A stretch of DNA of 64,000 bases from contig JAOTOL010001660.1 in the NCBI GenBank assembly GCA_034440575.1, forward strand, positions 5,570,501 to 5,634,500. The letters are read 5' to 3'. The DNA comes from Imbricaverruca yamaguchii (Eukaryota > Arthropoda > Thecostraca > Neoverrucidae). Of this stretch, positions 23,150 through 34,702 are shown piece by piece (positions within the stretch are counted from its first letter, which is position 1; the number at the start of each line of letters is the position of its first letter). Below the pieces are notes generated by a model. That model was not told the DNA's origin. It worked only from the letters and a program-made list of their open reading frames with translations, and ran no database searches. The position numbers were made by a program, and so were the translations under genes.

Positions 23150-26100
23150 GTGAGATGGCTGCACGCAGCAACGTCGGAAGCAAGCAAAATGTTTTCACGG
23201 TTTTACGGGATTAGAGCCCATCCTAAGCAGAACTTGCTGTGGGTATTCTAGGCCAACCACCTGGTGGAGGATTCCCATTCAGTGGCGGCATTCGGAGGGA
23301 GATGCAGAGCTGTTACTAGGACACAGCCTTGTATTCGTCGTGGTTCGCCACTTCCCATCTACACCCCCCCCATAGCCGAAGCCCATTGCAGACGTACATA
23401 AGTGCAACCCAACACAGAAGCCCGTGGCAGATGTACGTAAGCAAATGTACGTATGCGCAAAAGTACGCATGATGCACCAAAGTGCAAAAGTACGTATGAC
23501 AATTGTACGCACGACACATGCACGTAAGAGCAAATGTATGTATGACAAAAGTGCGTAAGCAAATGTACGTCAACACAAAAGTAAGTTTACGTAAGTTCAA
23601 AAGTACGTAATCGCAAAAGTATGTAAGTGCAAATGTACGTATGCGTAATTGTACGTAAGCGCAAAATCGACAACCGGAGAAATGTGCGTATGGCATATGT
23701 ACGTTAGCAAATATACATAAGTGCAGTGTACGTATGCGGAAATTTACATATGACATATGTATGTAAGCGCTTACGTGCATTTGCAAGCGCAAAAGTACGT
23801 ATTTGCAAATGTACGTAAGCTTGAAACCATGCAAGAGCAATTATCCGTCAACGTAATTGTATGTAAGAGCCAACGTACGTATCGGGAAATATATGTACAT
23901 TTACGCATACGTACCTTTGCGCTTACGCACTTTTGCGCATACGTACATTTGTGCATAGGTACTTTTGCGCTTACGCACTTTTGCGCATACGTACTTTTGT
24001 GCTTACGTACATTTGTGCATACGCACTTTTGCACATACGTACTATTTCTATTTCGCTTGCGTACATTTGTCCGGTTACCACTTGCCCTTACGTACATTTG
24101 CAACTACGTGCATTTATGCATGCGTACTTTTGCACTTAGTTCATTTGCGCTTACGTACATTTGCTTTACATACTTTTGCGCTTATATACGTTTGCGCTTA
24201 CGTACATTTGCCATATATATATTTGCGCATATATACATTTGCCATATGTACATCTGCTTGATGTACATACAATTTCCATACATACATCTGTGCTTACATA
24301 CTTTTGCTTACATACATTTGCGTACGTTCATCTGCGAAACGTACATTTGCTTTACATGCATTTGTCCGGTCACTGCTTGCATAGTGGCGCAATTTGGCAT
24401 TTCCATGATAAGTAGTAGCAAAGGCCAAGTCACCAGCCTAACTATTGGGCCTGCTAGTGGTTTAGTGGTAGTGATGCCATTGTGATAATGTTAGGGGTAG
24501 CCCCGTTATGTAGTGACAGTGGTAGTTATGCAGTTATGGTGGTAGTAGTGATAGGGATGCTAAGTAGCTATAGCCACTCAATGTATTCAAAGGTGGCTTC
24601 TCACACTTGCAGAATCATGGCAGAAGTGGTCAGGTATGCACTGTATATATCGATATTTTAACTTGAAAGCATGTTGACATCAATCAGATGCAGTGATCTA
24701 TGCAACTTATGACTTCATGTCTGTATCGACAAGCCAATCAGCGGAAGCTCTGAATTCAGCCGTGAATTCAAGTGGTTTCTCCATTTCAGGCAATCCAGCT
24801 GATCTACTACGTGGTGGCTCTGGTAAACGACGTGGTGGGCAGCAGTGCGCTGGTGAAGCGAGACGCGACGCGACTGCAGCGCGTGCGGGATGTGTTCTTC
24901 AGCAGCATCGTCTTCCCGATCGGTTTGGTTAGCTACAGCACACTGATGCTCATGGACGCTGCGTGACCTCTGTCGTCGTTGCGCCCCCACACCCAAACAG
25001 TTACTGACACTGGTGTTCGCCCGGTGTTGGCCACCCGTGTATCTGCTGTAACCTGGATTGAATGTATTTTGGAATCCTGAATTTGGAGAGGAAAGTTTGG
25101 GGAATTTCGGGTTGGCGAGGATGGTTTTCCTCGCTGTGCTTCCCAGTTGGCTTTGTACCAAACAACAATGGGTTTGTGGTCATTTGAAACAACTCCACTC
25201 ATCTTCAGGACAAAAGACGGAGTGGGTAATTTTCCGAATGGGAAGCTTCCGGATGACGAGACATGCGAGACAAGATCATGTTCATAATCGTGGCTGTAAT
25301 CGCTAGTAGCTTTACCGGAGGATCGAACCTTTCTCCCGAGACCTCGATCCTAGACGGGTCCTGTGATTCGTTCACAACGCGCTCGGCCGGCGGACACCGC
25401 AGCGTCGCCAACCTGTGATGCCAATTTATGGTGGGTGAACTCGCTGTTCCCGCCAGTTATGGGATTGGAACCCACGAAATTGCGATCACGAGCCGCCTGT
25501 CCTACCGACTGGGGTGCCGCGACCCTCCCAGATGGGAGGGTAAGTCTGAAGTCCATGTACACCTTCACCGCTGGCTATCGGTTCTGTCTGCTGTTGTGGT
25601 CGGTAAACAAAAGTTTTCCGTATCTTAGTTTACGTTGGTTTGCTACCGTCTGCCGAAAAGGTGTCCAATGAATGTCGAGTCAGAGCTTTAGCCTCATCTT
25701 CAAAGGTCTGCACTGACAAAACGCCCATCATAAGAGTACTGCAGATTACTGTTTCCCAGGTATGTTCTAACCACATAACGTGTCCCCCTGTCATTGGCAT
25801 CAGTCACGGCATAATGACGTCATATGTCTACCTCTAGTCTACCTCTGTGTGGTATCAGTCAAGCCATGATGACGTCACGTGCCCACCTATCATTGTCATC
25901 AGTCACGCCATAATGACGTCACATGTGCTCCAGCCGATTTTGATCACCCTCCAATGACGTCATGTATGTCCCCAGTTGGTGGGAGTCCTGTTCTGGGGAG
26001 TGGTCGTTATTGACCGGGAGCTGATGCTTCCGGCGATCATGGAGGAGCACTACCCGCTGCTGCTGAACCATGGCGTGCACACCATGCCGGCTGTGCTGGG

Positions 26101-29100
26101 CCTGCTGGAGCTGATGTTGGAGCCACACAACTTCGCCTGCAACCGGCTGTCAGTGGCGCTGCTGACTGCGTTCCTGGCCTGCTACCTCGTCTGGTGAGTC
26201 GCTGACTTCTGACCGCTCACTGACATCGACTGCTCACCGGCCTTGTCTGGTGTTGGCATCGTCAGGTGAGTCACTGACCTCGTCTGGTGCAGACCTCGCC
26301 AGATGGGTCACTGACCTCGTCTGGTGGGTCACTGGCCCCTGATGGATCGTAGACGTCCTCTGGTGCCAACGTCTGGGTGTATGGTACTCTGTAGGACCAT
26401 ATGCCTGCCAGCTGACCTCTGGGTGTATGATACTCCATTGCCACACATAGGTGGCTGCTGATCTTTGTGTGTACAGTACACTATGGTATCATATACCTGA
26501 GCGACGACCTCTGGGTGTACGCTACTGTACAGGACCTTACACCTGTCAGCTGAACTCCTGGTGTACAGCACTATAGTATCATATACCGGACATTTGGCCT
26601 CTAGGTTTATGTTACTCTACAGGACCTAGCACTTGTCAGTTGATATGGTGTACAATACTCTATAGTATCATGCCTGACCTCTGACCTCTGGGTGTGCATT
26701 ACTCTACAGGATTTTACACTTGCAAGTTGATCTCCAGGTATGCTATAGTATCATATGCCTGACATCTGACCTCTGGATGTATGGTACACGACACGACCCT
26801 GCACCTGACTGCTTACCTCTGTGTGCACAGTGCTCTGTGGTACCCTGGCCCTGGCTACCAACCTCTTGGTGAACGGTGCTTCACAGTATCATGTACCTGG
26901 CTCTGGCCACTAACCTCTTGGTGTACGGTGATCCACAGTATCATGTGCCTGGCTCTGGCCACTAACCTCTTGGTGTACGGTATTCCACAGTATCATGTAT
27001 CTGGCTCTGGCCACTAACCTGTTGGTGTACGGTGCTCCACAGTATCATGTACCTGGCCCTGGCCACCAACCTCTTGGTGAACGGTATTCCACAGTATCAT
27101 GTACCTGGCTCTGGCCACTAACCTCTTGGTGTACGGTGCTCCACAGTATCATGTACCTGGCCCTGGCCACCAACCTCTCTTGGTGAACGGTGCTCCACAG
27201 TATCATGTACCTGGCTCTGGCCACTAACCTCTTGGTGTACGGTGATCCACAGTATCATGTACCTGGCTCTGGTCACCAACTTCTTGGTGTACAGTGCTCC
27301 ACAGTATCATGTACCTGTTTGGCCACTAACTTCTTGGTGTACGGTGCTCCACAGTATCATGTACCTGGCCCTGGCCACTAACCTCTTGGTATACGGTGCT
27401 CCACAGTATCATGCACCTGGTTCTGGCCACTAACCTCTTGGTGTACGGTGCTCCACAGTATCATGTACCTGGCTCTGGCCACCAACCTCTTGGTGTACGG
27501 TGCTCCACAGTATCATGTACCTGGCTCTGGCCACTAACTTCTTGGTGTACGGTGCTCCACAGTATCATGTACCTGGCTCTGGCCACCAACCTCTTGGTGT
27601 ACGGTGCTCCACAGTATCATGTACCTGGCCCTGGCCACTAACCTCTTGGTGTACGGTGTTCTACAGTATCATGTACCTGGCCCTGGTCGCTGACCTCTTG
27701 GTGTACGGTGCTCCACAGTATCATGTACCTGGCCCTGGTCGTTGACCTCTTGGTGTACGATGCTCCACAGTATCATGTGCCTGGCTCTGGCCACTGACCT
27801 CTTGGTGTACGGTGCTCCACAGTATCATGTACCTGGCCCTGGTCGCTGACCTCTGGGTGTACGGTTTTCTGCGTGTACTCAGCTGGCCGCTCCGCTTCGT
27901 CTTCATTGTCGTAAGCCTGGCCGTCACCGTGATGGTCTTCTTCACCGGCAAAGCTCTGGACCGACTCGTCTGGGGTGAGTTGGGACAGTATGTACTCTTC
28001 TGCTCGTCTATATACAGTGTCCTAAAATTACTTCACCATTAACTGTGTGGATGAAGAAATAAGTTGCTTGGGAATAGTGAAAGATTGGAAGAAAATAAAG
28101 GATCGCCACTTAAGGATGAAAAAATCGTAATGCCTTTCACTTCAGTCACATGCATTTTAAATTTTTTAGCAGTCGTGTTTATAATGACTGCCCACACATG
28201 TAGCAAAATGGTAAAAGCCTAAGACAAGGATGAAATATCACAATTTCATTAACTGTGAATTTCCAGGCCACATGGTCAATTATTTTACACTGTCTACATA
28301 TCAGCTTCGATGTGGGCCATGGTCACGCCGGTCTATGAGCAGGTAGTTGTATGCATGACTGCATTAGTTTGAAAGCGGCGGATATGTCATAATTTTTGTA
28401 AGGCAAACATATGCCCTTCCCCCTCATGTTTGGAGCAAATTGCGTGTTACTCGGTGCTTATCCTCTAGATTCTGTAAATGGCTAAGCGTGTCTCCAGACA
28501 GGTCGCATTTCTCACCTTCAGGTTTGAAAGCAACAATACACACAGGACTATATTATAATGTTAAAAAAATGATTTATCGTTATGTGTGAGATATCGAAAA
28601 TATAATGTTAGAAATGTTGTATAAAATCTTGTTAAGCAATGCAAACCCAGTCTTGAGACAGTTGCGTACATGTGACCGCTCCCGTTTTACGTGTTTCGAA
28701 AGGTATCTTATTCGTGGATACCAATATCAACGATTCAACGATAACGATACAAACACCCATGCTCTAACCTGACATTGTATAACATAGCACATCATAGGTA
28801 ATTCCTTCATCTGAAATTGCGCTATGGGTGTTCGTTATCACGATCCAGGATCCGTTATGGTTAGCAAAAGTATGATACTTGTGAGCGTGATACAGTTAGA
28901 AACGAGGTATGCAGACTTCACAAACACTCACCAAGAAGCACGATGTCGATGCTCCTTTGGGAAGGATGTCGATTCAGTGTTCAGTAAGTGGTATATTCCA
29001 CTCTATTTTGCGAATCATTTGGTTGGTTATTGGAGTTTAGGGGCGCATCGACTACATCGGTCATGCAGCGCTTGCGAATCATTTATCACTGCTATATCAG

Positions 29101-30894
29101 CTTACGAAAGCATACGGATACGAAATATTTTCTGGAATCGCAATGTAACTTCACCATGAAATGTTAGAGCATGCTGTTACCCCAGTCCTCTCATTTACTT
29201 GACCCTGATGCGTTCATACCCAGTTCGACTGACGAAGTTATGGGCGTTGTATAACCTACGCAGTTGATGAGCCCCTAAGCCCCAATAACAACGACTCTGG
29301 TCACAATTCTGCCAGTACATCTGCAAAGGATGCCAGGAAGGGAACACCAAATTTGACGACTGCGCGACGCCGCTTTCCGCTATCGCAGAGAAATGTTAGG
29401 GGTGCTCATTCTGGTTAACTCCGTCCCCTAGTATGGGGTGGGGTAGCACGCTAAGCGAAGTGTATAGATTGCATGTATTAGACACCTGGGTGCCGTGCTA
29501 ATGTCAAGGACGAACACGAGGGGGGCACCGAGGAATGTCCCCAACCCAATGGAAGGTAGCGCCCCTGCAAGTGCCCCTTCTCTCTTCGCTGGACGGATTT
29601 TTTTAGTCAAATGCCCCCTCCGGGGACCAAAAGGCGCTGCAGTGTACTCGAGTGCACCCCATCTCCCAAAGGATTTTCAACTAAAGGCGCCCCTCCAGGT
29701 ACCTGCGCAGTACGACGCTCACCGCTCCAGACGAGTACGCCCAGTAACAGTTCCTGGATCCACCCCCAGCTAACGTGAATGGAGACCTTCAGTCGCTTGC
29801 ACTCCAGAATCGTTTATATAATCCATGCGCTGGTATTAAGTTGTCCATAAAATTTAAAAAATACAACACACGCTGCACACCGTGTCACACGATAATTTCA
29901 GTTTTGCTTGCTACCATTTGAAATAAAAGTATTGCGGTGGCCCGCCAATGATACATTATTCGTGAACCACGGTGGAATATATCACTTTCTGAACCCTGAA
30001 TTACATTTTCCCCAAAGAAGTATCTACGTCGTGTTTCTCGATCTGTGTTTATGTCCTCGTGCTTCATTTGTAACCGTATCATATTTGTAAATATCATGTT
30101 CACGCTTACCAGCGCAGATCGCAATACAGGAGCATATGGTAACCAGTGTTGGAGAAATGAACTCTTCATGGCTTTTATCGTTCAGAACATTATCCTCTCC
30201 GGAAAATTATCCTTGCATTTTCTCATTTGGAGGTTGTATTGCGCTGTCTGACAATTAACTGCGCTGTGATGAAGCACTCAAAACTTGTTTGAAAGTGCAA
30301 ATCAAGGTTCTGATCACAGGCTTGTCAATCATAATTATCTCCGTATCCAATTCGTCTATTCTGTATCGGCCATTGGCGCTTCTCTCGGCACCCCACCGGC
30401 CCCTCCGTACTCACGTGCGCGGTGTGTCGGCAGGTGGCCGGCTACTCCGTTCCACTGATTAATTATTCATAAAATAGGGTGTATTATATCACTTTCTGAA
30501 CACTCAATCGACACCTCTCCAAGAAGTACTCTTGATGTGTCCTTATGTCTTCTTGACTCCTTTCTAGGATAATCCCTTTGACAGCTTGTAACATGTACAT
30601 TCTCTCGGTAAAGAATGGTGATACACGAACATTTCACAACGCACTTTCAGGTAAATTACCTAAAATCTGATGTGGGAAACAAAATCAGTATTACATAGAT
30701 ATTAGTTCTTCTATCCTAAATATAGCTCTTCCTAAATTTTAAATCTCAAAACAGATGACGAAAGTATAGTCATAAGTACCAACACCCTAGCCATTATTTA
30801 ACCCCTGCTCCGTACTCACGTGTGCGGCGTGTCGGCAGGTGGCCGACGGGCAGCTGTGGAGGCCGGCACAGAGTCGGCCAAGAAACGCCTCTGA
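22955..30894 (+). CDS. AIG1: AIG1/ADTRP-family (FAR-17a) membrane threonine hydrolase, 5 exons, complete
   Basis: Exons 22955-23149, 24790-24927, 25976-26193, 27823-27974, 30839-30894 join in phase to 252 residues, close to vertebrate AIG1/ADTRP length. Several hydrophobic segments fit a multipass membrane protein. The family hydrolyses fatty-acid esters of hydroxy fatty acids with a Thr/His pair. Both are present: Thr61 in WKYLT (AIG1 Thr43) and His146 in LLNHGVHT (AIG1 His134). FPIGLLVGVLFW aligns with FPVGVFVVAVFW, and ADLWVYGFL with TGMWVYPFL. The short last exon ends ESAKKRL and stop. ATG 22955 lies 14 bp after an AG that follows a pyrimidine run, so a 5'-UTR exon is likely upstream. Whether the orthologue is AIG1 or ADTRP cannot be told. 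Exon 4 begins at the last copy of a 52-bp repeat that includes its acceptor. Confidence 0.92.
23393..24375. mobile_element. Large inverted array of about 20-bp units (foldback-like)
   Basis: The left half (to about 23830) reads GCAAATGTACGTAAGC-type units. The right half (from about 23890) reads the reverse complement, CATTTGCGCTTACGTAC. The ends share CGGAGAAATG-like and CATTTGTCCGGT sequence. No coding capacity. It lies in AIG1 intron 1. Frames through it are repeat artefacts. Confidence 0.75.
24790..24927 (+). CDS. AIG1: AIG1-family exon 2
   Basis: 46 codons, AIQLIYYVVALVNDV to VFFSSIVFPIGL, between CATTTCAG and GTTAGC. Phase 0 on both sides. The donor is atypical (GTTAGC), but it is the only one that keeps the family alignment. 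Confidence 0.88.
25405..25525 (-). mobile_element. tRNA-like SINE head fragment
   Basis: The minus strand shows GGCACCCCAGTCGGTAGGAC, GGCTCGTGATCGC and a B-box-like GTGGGTTCCAATCCCA. No shared SINE tail is seen, so it may belong to another family. It is not a tRNA gene: the arms pair poorly. Confidence 0.5.
25790..25975. repeat. Degenerate acceptor-side repeats with TGACGTCA
   Basis: ATGACGTCA-containing units at about 25814, 25868, 25913 and 25954, three followed by an acceptor-like pyrimidine run and AG (CCTCTAG, GCTCCAG, TCCCCAG). The last is the real exon 3 acceptor. Confidence 0.6.
25976..26193 (+). CDS. AIG1: AIG1-family exon 3 with catalytic His
   Basis: Starts LVGVLFWGVVVIDRE after TCCCCAG, contains LLNHGVHTMP, ends CTC GTC TG before GTGAGT (phase 2). 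Copies of both its acceptor and donor regions flank it. Confidence 0.92.
26180..26345. repeat. Repeats of the exon 3 donor
   Basis: CCTCGTCTG-GTGAGTCGCTGAC (real donor) is followed by CATCGTCAG-GTGAGTCACTGAC, CCTCGTCTG-GTGCAGAC and CCTCGTCTG-GTGGGTCACTGG. Several potential donors lie within 150 bp. Confidence 0.8.
26345..27822. repeat. 52-bp tandem repeat carrying the exon 4 acceptor, about 19 regular copies
   Basis: CCACAG-TATCATGTACCTGG recurs every 52 bp from about 26884 to 27822. Each copy has an acceptor plus the first 40 or so bases of exon 4. Copies at 26345-26880 are strongly diverged; those next to the exon are nearly identical. Confidence 0.92.
27823..27974 (+). CDS. AIG1: AIG1-family exon 4
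   Basis: IMYLALVADLWVYGFL to KALDRLVW, donor GTGAGT. The start is placed at the CCACAG of the last 52-bp repeat because this restores the frame with exon 3 and matches family spacing exactly. Confidence 0.85.
28015..28292. mobile_element. hAT-like MITE family 2 with 8-bp TSD
   Basis: CAGTGTCCTAAAATTACTTC to AATTATTTTACACTG, flanked by TCTATATA and TCTACATA. The same family occurs at 57398-57588 and in fragments at 51666 and 54485. Confidence 0.82.
28740..29091. mobile_element. hAT-like MITE family 1, truncated
   Basis: Resembles the element at 51055; its right end TTATCACTG is at 29091. It carries a nested miniature retroposon at 29021-29071. Confidence 0.6.
29021..29071 (-). mobile_element. 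Miniature retroposon, 13-bp TSD
   Basis: 51 bp from GGTTGGTTATTGG to GTCATGCAGCGC, flanked by TTGCGAATCATTT on both sides (29008-29020, 29072-29084). Confidence 0.85.
29950..30140. mobile_element. hAT-like MITE family 1 fragment
   Basis: Contains TATATCACTTTCTGAACCCT and a CGTGTTTCTC block as in the full copies. Ends are unclear. 29092-29950 has no recognisable gene. Confidence 0.5.
30390..30452 (+). repeat. Upstream copy of the AIG1 exon 5 acceptor
   Basis: CCGTACTCACGTGCGCGGTG, TGTCGGCAG and GTGGCCG recur at 30810-30846, where they form the real acceptor and exon start. The two copies are separated by the MITE at 30453. Confidence 0.75.
30453..30807. mobile_element. hAT-like MITE family 1, TSD CTCCGTTC/CTCCGTAC
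   Basis: CACTGATTAATTATTC to ATTTAACCCCTG. It was inserted between two tandem copies of the exon 5 acceptor region in AIG1 intron 4. Confidence 0.72.
30839..30894 (+). CDS. AIG1: AIG1-family exon 5 (terminal)
   Basis: After GTGTCGGCAG: GRRAAVEAGTESAKKRL and TGA at 30892. It fits phase 1 from exon 4. The C-terminal tail is not conserved in the family, so this is supported by frame, splice site and length rather than similarity. Confidence 0.7.
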
Positions 30895-31434
30895 GGCGTG
30901 TCGGTGGCCGCGGCAACTGGCAACAAGCTGTCGGCGCCTGAGCAACAGCACAGTTAGCCGACCAGCAGCTGGCAGCCACGGCTAGGTAGACTACTGCAGC
31001 TGGAGACTTGGCTGCTGGGTAGGCGGTATCGCTAGAGCTCTTCGAACAACCCGGGAGCGGTATTGTGTGATGCCTGTTTTCATTAGTTAAAGCAGGCGAT
31101 ATTTCCCGGGCCTATATTCCCTATATTCCCGGGCCTATATCGCATACCGAACTTGCATGCAATATGTCGGCCCAGTGATAGCTCACCCTGTCTCCAAAGC
31201 AAAATCTCACGAGCTTTAAACCCCGTCATGCAAATGTGAAAATATTACTGTAATGCAAATATTATTGTTACGCAAATACTATAATATCAATTAAATGTAA
31301 TCGCACTGCCCAATGATCTTGGAGCAGTTTGGGACTGGTCGAGTTTAGCCTGAATGAGACTCCTCGCATACCAAACTTGCATGCAATATCCTATCTATAA
31401 AACGCACGTACACGTGAAATCATGTGTGAAAATC

Positions 31435-31593
31435 GGGGACGAGTGGCCTAGGGGCAAGTTGCTTGTCTCACGATCGAAACATTGTGGGTTCGAGTCTGAC
31501 CTGTCGCTACTCTTCGCCCGCGACCAATCGGCGTGAGAGATTGGCGAGGCTACATGACTCAACGGTCGATGTGTCGTAAAGCCAATAACCAAC
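31435..31593 (+). mobile_element. tRNA-derived SINE, 14-bp TSD
   Basis: GGGGACGAGTGGCCTAGGGG head, GGTTCGAGTCTGAC B box, conserved tail, ends GCCAATAACCAAC. Flanked by CATGTGTGAAAATC and CATGTGTGAAGATC. Confidence 0.9.
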
Positions 31594-32034
31594 CATGTGT
31601 GAAGATCCTTGTTCCGTGGCTGAAGTGATCGCACGTATTTGTGCAACGAAGCCACCCCTGGAAAACAATGATAATCACGAATATTTCGAGTGTGCTGATC
31701 CGTCATATTGACACTTTTCGGCGTTCATGTCAATGACCATGACTTGTGCTGGCCTCACTTACCTGAATGTCGATGGAATTGTTATGTGTGGGAACTGCAA
31801 TGCAATTCGCTGTAACGCACATACTCCTCGAATACTTAGTGATTATCTGCGTTGCATAATTTACACATCGAACGTTGTCGGCGAGACGCCTTAAGAGCCG
31901 CACGTGAGTCGTTTGAATTTGGTGACGTCTGTTTGGTGTGCTCCGTGAAACGGGTGCCACGTGTTCCATCGATGTTGTTGATTCGATCCGTACGTGTTTA
32001 TCGAATACACACCGGACATGGACGAAAGGTGATA

Positions 32035-32165
32035 ACTCGCCAGCAGGTTGGGCACGGTCATGAAGCACGGTACCAACAGGTCTGGCACAGCAACGAAGCA
32101 CGCTACCGGCAGGTCAGACACGGTCATGGAGCATGCTACCAGTAGGTCGGCCACAACCACAGAAT
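32035..32165. repeat. About 34-bp tandem repeat, four copies
   Basis: GCACGGTCATGAAGCACGGT-like units, degenerate. The surrounding 31600-32280 has no recognisable gene. Confidence 0.7.
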
Positions 32166-33254
32166 ATGCTGCTCGAAAACACCCGAGCACGTAGTCGCTA
32201 GTGTATTCAGCTAACTACGAGCACCCTACACTGGTCCGTGGTGTGGTCTTGTGTGACATGGTCCTATAATAGGATCAAGGAAAACTACAGCATATGGCAG
32301 ACAGGGCAAGGAAGTCCAAGCCACCCGGCGTAGCAAGACCATCCCAAAAGCGGATCAAGGGGACAGTGGGGAAATGTGAGATACAAGGAATTTCAATTCC
32401 CCACCCCCTCCTTCACTTAGCGTATTTTTTTTGCCAGAGGAACCCTCCCGTGAGGAAAACGTGGCTCTCCAGCATGCTTGCGGCCACCGCCCCCACCATC
32501 CCCCCGGCAGTGGGGTCAGCCTCGTTACTCGGCTGGCCAGGGAAATGGGGCTCCCTCGGGGTAACAGCCGCCCCGATAAGGGGTGTGGAAACGCGGAGAT
32601 GTTTCCGGGGACTCGTGTAGTCTCCATCGTCCATCCATCTCTTAAAATTCCAGTATCCACCCCGTGCCAGCGACCTTTCGTATGTCTCACCCAACCGTGC
32701 AACACCAACCCCTCCCTTGTCACGAGCAGGTAGGTCAGCTTCCCCTGGTCTACCCGTCCGCTCAGTTTTATCGGGGTAGTCGAGCCCCCTCGCCCCGCCC
32801 CACGGGGTTGGCTGAGACCTGGAGGCTGAGGTCCCCCGTCACACGGTGCTAGCTGTGACGGGGGAGCAATACGCCTCTTTGGTCCTGATATCCCGGAGGG
32901 GCGGGCGGATCCGTACCATAAGGGCCAAGCGACATGTCGCCTCAGGCCCAAGGTTCGGGCCCTTCCCCCCCCCCTCCTGGCTGCGGGGGGCGGTGCTGGA
33001 CTCCGGTCGGGGTGGTGAGTCCTCCCGGCCGGATGATGCGCGCCCGCCCGTATAGCCCTCGGGGCCGGCGACCCGTCCGCGGGATTCAGATGTCCCCGGT
33101 AGGGGCCCCTTGGGGAGGGGCGGGCTTTGAGGAGCGGAAACAAAGCACCAGCCGGCCACAAACAAAAGGTCTGGGTCCTGTCCCAGGCGCCTGAAAAAAC
33201 CCACGCCCGGAGAACCAAAGAGCCTCGCGTCCCTGTCCCCCTTCCAGAGGAGGG

Positions 33255-33775
33255 ACGAGTGCGACAGATTTGGTGAAATTGTGACATGCCAGAAGCTGAA
33301 TGACGGAGCTCTGGAAGTAGAATTCGCGGATGCAGGCCAGTCTGGTAAGGGACTTACATTGTCTGGAGTTTGTGTACTGTGTGCGAAAGAACGGTGCAAA
33401 GGAGAACATAGTCATCGAAATCACTGTGGAACCACACAAGACAAAGAATACATCGCGGGGGATTATCAATTGTTTTGACCTAAAGGACGTATCTGAAGAC
33501 GAAATCGTCGATGGTCTTTCAACTTTCGGAGTTGTTGGTGCAAGGAAAATGAAGGCAAAAAGAGGGACAGAGTTTATTCCGACGAACAACGTTATCTTAA
33601 CATTTAACAGAACCGACATACCTCCCGAAATACAAGTAGGCTATGTGAAGGTCAAGGTGCGAAAATTCCTTCCAAGTCCCATGCGCTGTTAAAAGTGTCA
33701 GATTTGAGCACACAACGCAGTACTGTCGCAACCGCCCGGTGTGCAACAGGTGAGCCTCGCGTGAAAACCCTGCCG
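33255..33775 (+). pseudogene. Jockey/L1-like LINE gag (ORF1) remnant
   Basis: After a frameshift near 33340 the frame reads VYCVRKNGAKENIVIEITVE, GIINCFDLKDVSEDEIVDGL, PTNNVILTFNRTDIPPEIQV, then KVRKFLPSPMRC. That is the gag region before the zinc knuckles in jockey-like elements. The first knuckle is broken by stops (RC-stop-KCQI-stop). GC-rich 32340-33250 upstream may be its 5' leader. No reverse transcriptase follows. Confidence 0.8.
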
Positions 33776-33829
33776 AGACATGTACCATATCGTCTTAAGT
33801 TCGTCCGTCGGCTCACGGGCCGTTCACGG

Positions 33830-34150
33830 AAGCTCTTGGCCCTGGATCCTCTGGTGGTCAGGGGCCTTCTCAGTCCCTCCAGGAATCCCCTTTACTGGCC
33901 GGAGCTCCCTCTCAATTCAGGGTTCTCCGTGTCGGATTGGAACCCTTCATGTCGGATCGTGGCCCTCCCCGGTGGCCTGAAATGTCCGATGACTACGGGC
34001 CTCTGTCGGACGAGATGCTCTCCGTCGGTTCCGGAGCTACTCCATCACCTCAGGTCTCCTCTCTGTTGCCTCAGGGATCCCTTTCACTGGTCGGGACCCT
34101 CTCAGTCAGCCCTTGCCTTATACATCGAGTCACCGGATTTTTGGCCAGTT
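33830..34150. repeat. Degenerate tandem-like array
   Basis: Loose recurrence of CTCTCAGTCCCTCC, CCCTTTCACTGG and GGACCCTCTCAGTC. No fixed period. Confidence 0.4.
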
Positions 34151-34428
34151 TCGCGGGTCAAGGGCACTCTGTATTTCATCAAATTTTGTAGTCTCCCATT
34201 AAGACAATGTTGGCTTTGCCCCTGTTTATCTATGCCTGTATCTTGGGGAACAAAATTGTTCAAAAAAATGTTATCACGACTAGTGCGTCTCTGGCTGTTC
34301 TCCGTCATCTTGAACGTATTTATAGTTATCAACTAAAATATCCAGATTACTTTGTCACCACCATTTTTTGTTACGATTTCGCGCATGATATTAAAGGAAA
34401 TATATTAATAGCTGTTTACAACCATTAA

Positions 34429-34651
34429 CCCGTCCCGTCTCGGGGGGGTCTTCAACCGCCCCCCTCAGGTTTTTTCGCGGATAGCGGACGAACGGCGCGC
34501 GGTAGCGCGCCCAAATTTGGCATACCTTTTCCACATCAATTTGACATGCTGATTCAAAATGTTTAGGTCAGGTCATCTAGGGTCAACGAGTTAGTGAAGA
34601 TCAAGTGAGGTCACCTCCAAAAAAAGTTCAACCAATCTTCACGCTTTAACG

Positions 34652-34702
<51 letters not shown>

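Noticed and set aside
23279..24485. Frames rich in Tyr, Thr, Phe and Ala up to 242 codons
   Set aside because: Produced by the inverted TACGTA-rich array in all frames on both strands.
26781..27818. Repeated HVPGSGHQPLG and LATNLLVYG peptides as a coding repeat domain
   Set aside because: The 52-bp unit is not a multiple of 3 and each copy has an acceptor. Only the last copy's exon portion matches the AIG1 family.
32355..33287. 310-codon minus frame
   Set aside because: No recognisable domain; GC-rich and probably the untranslated leader of the dead LINE on the opposite strand.
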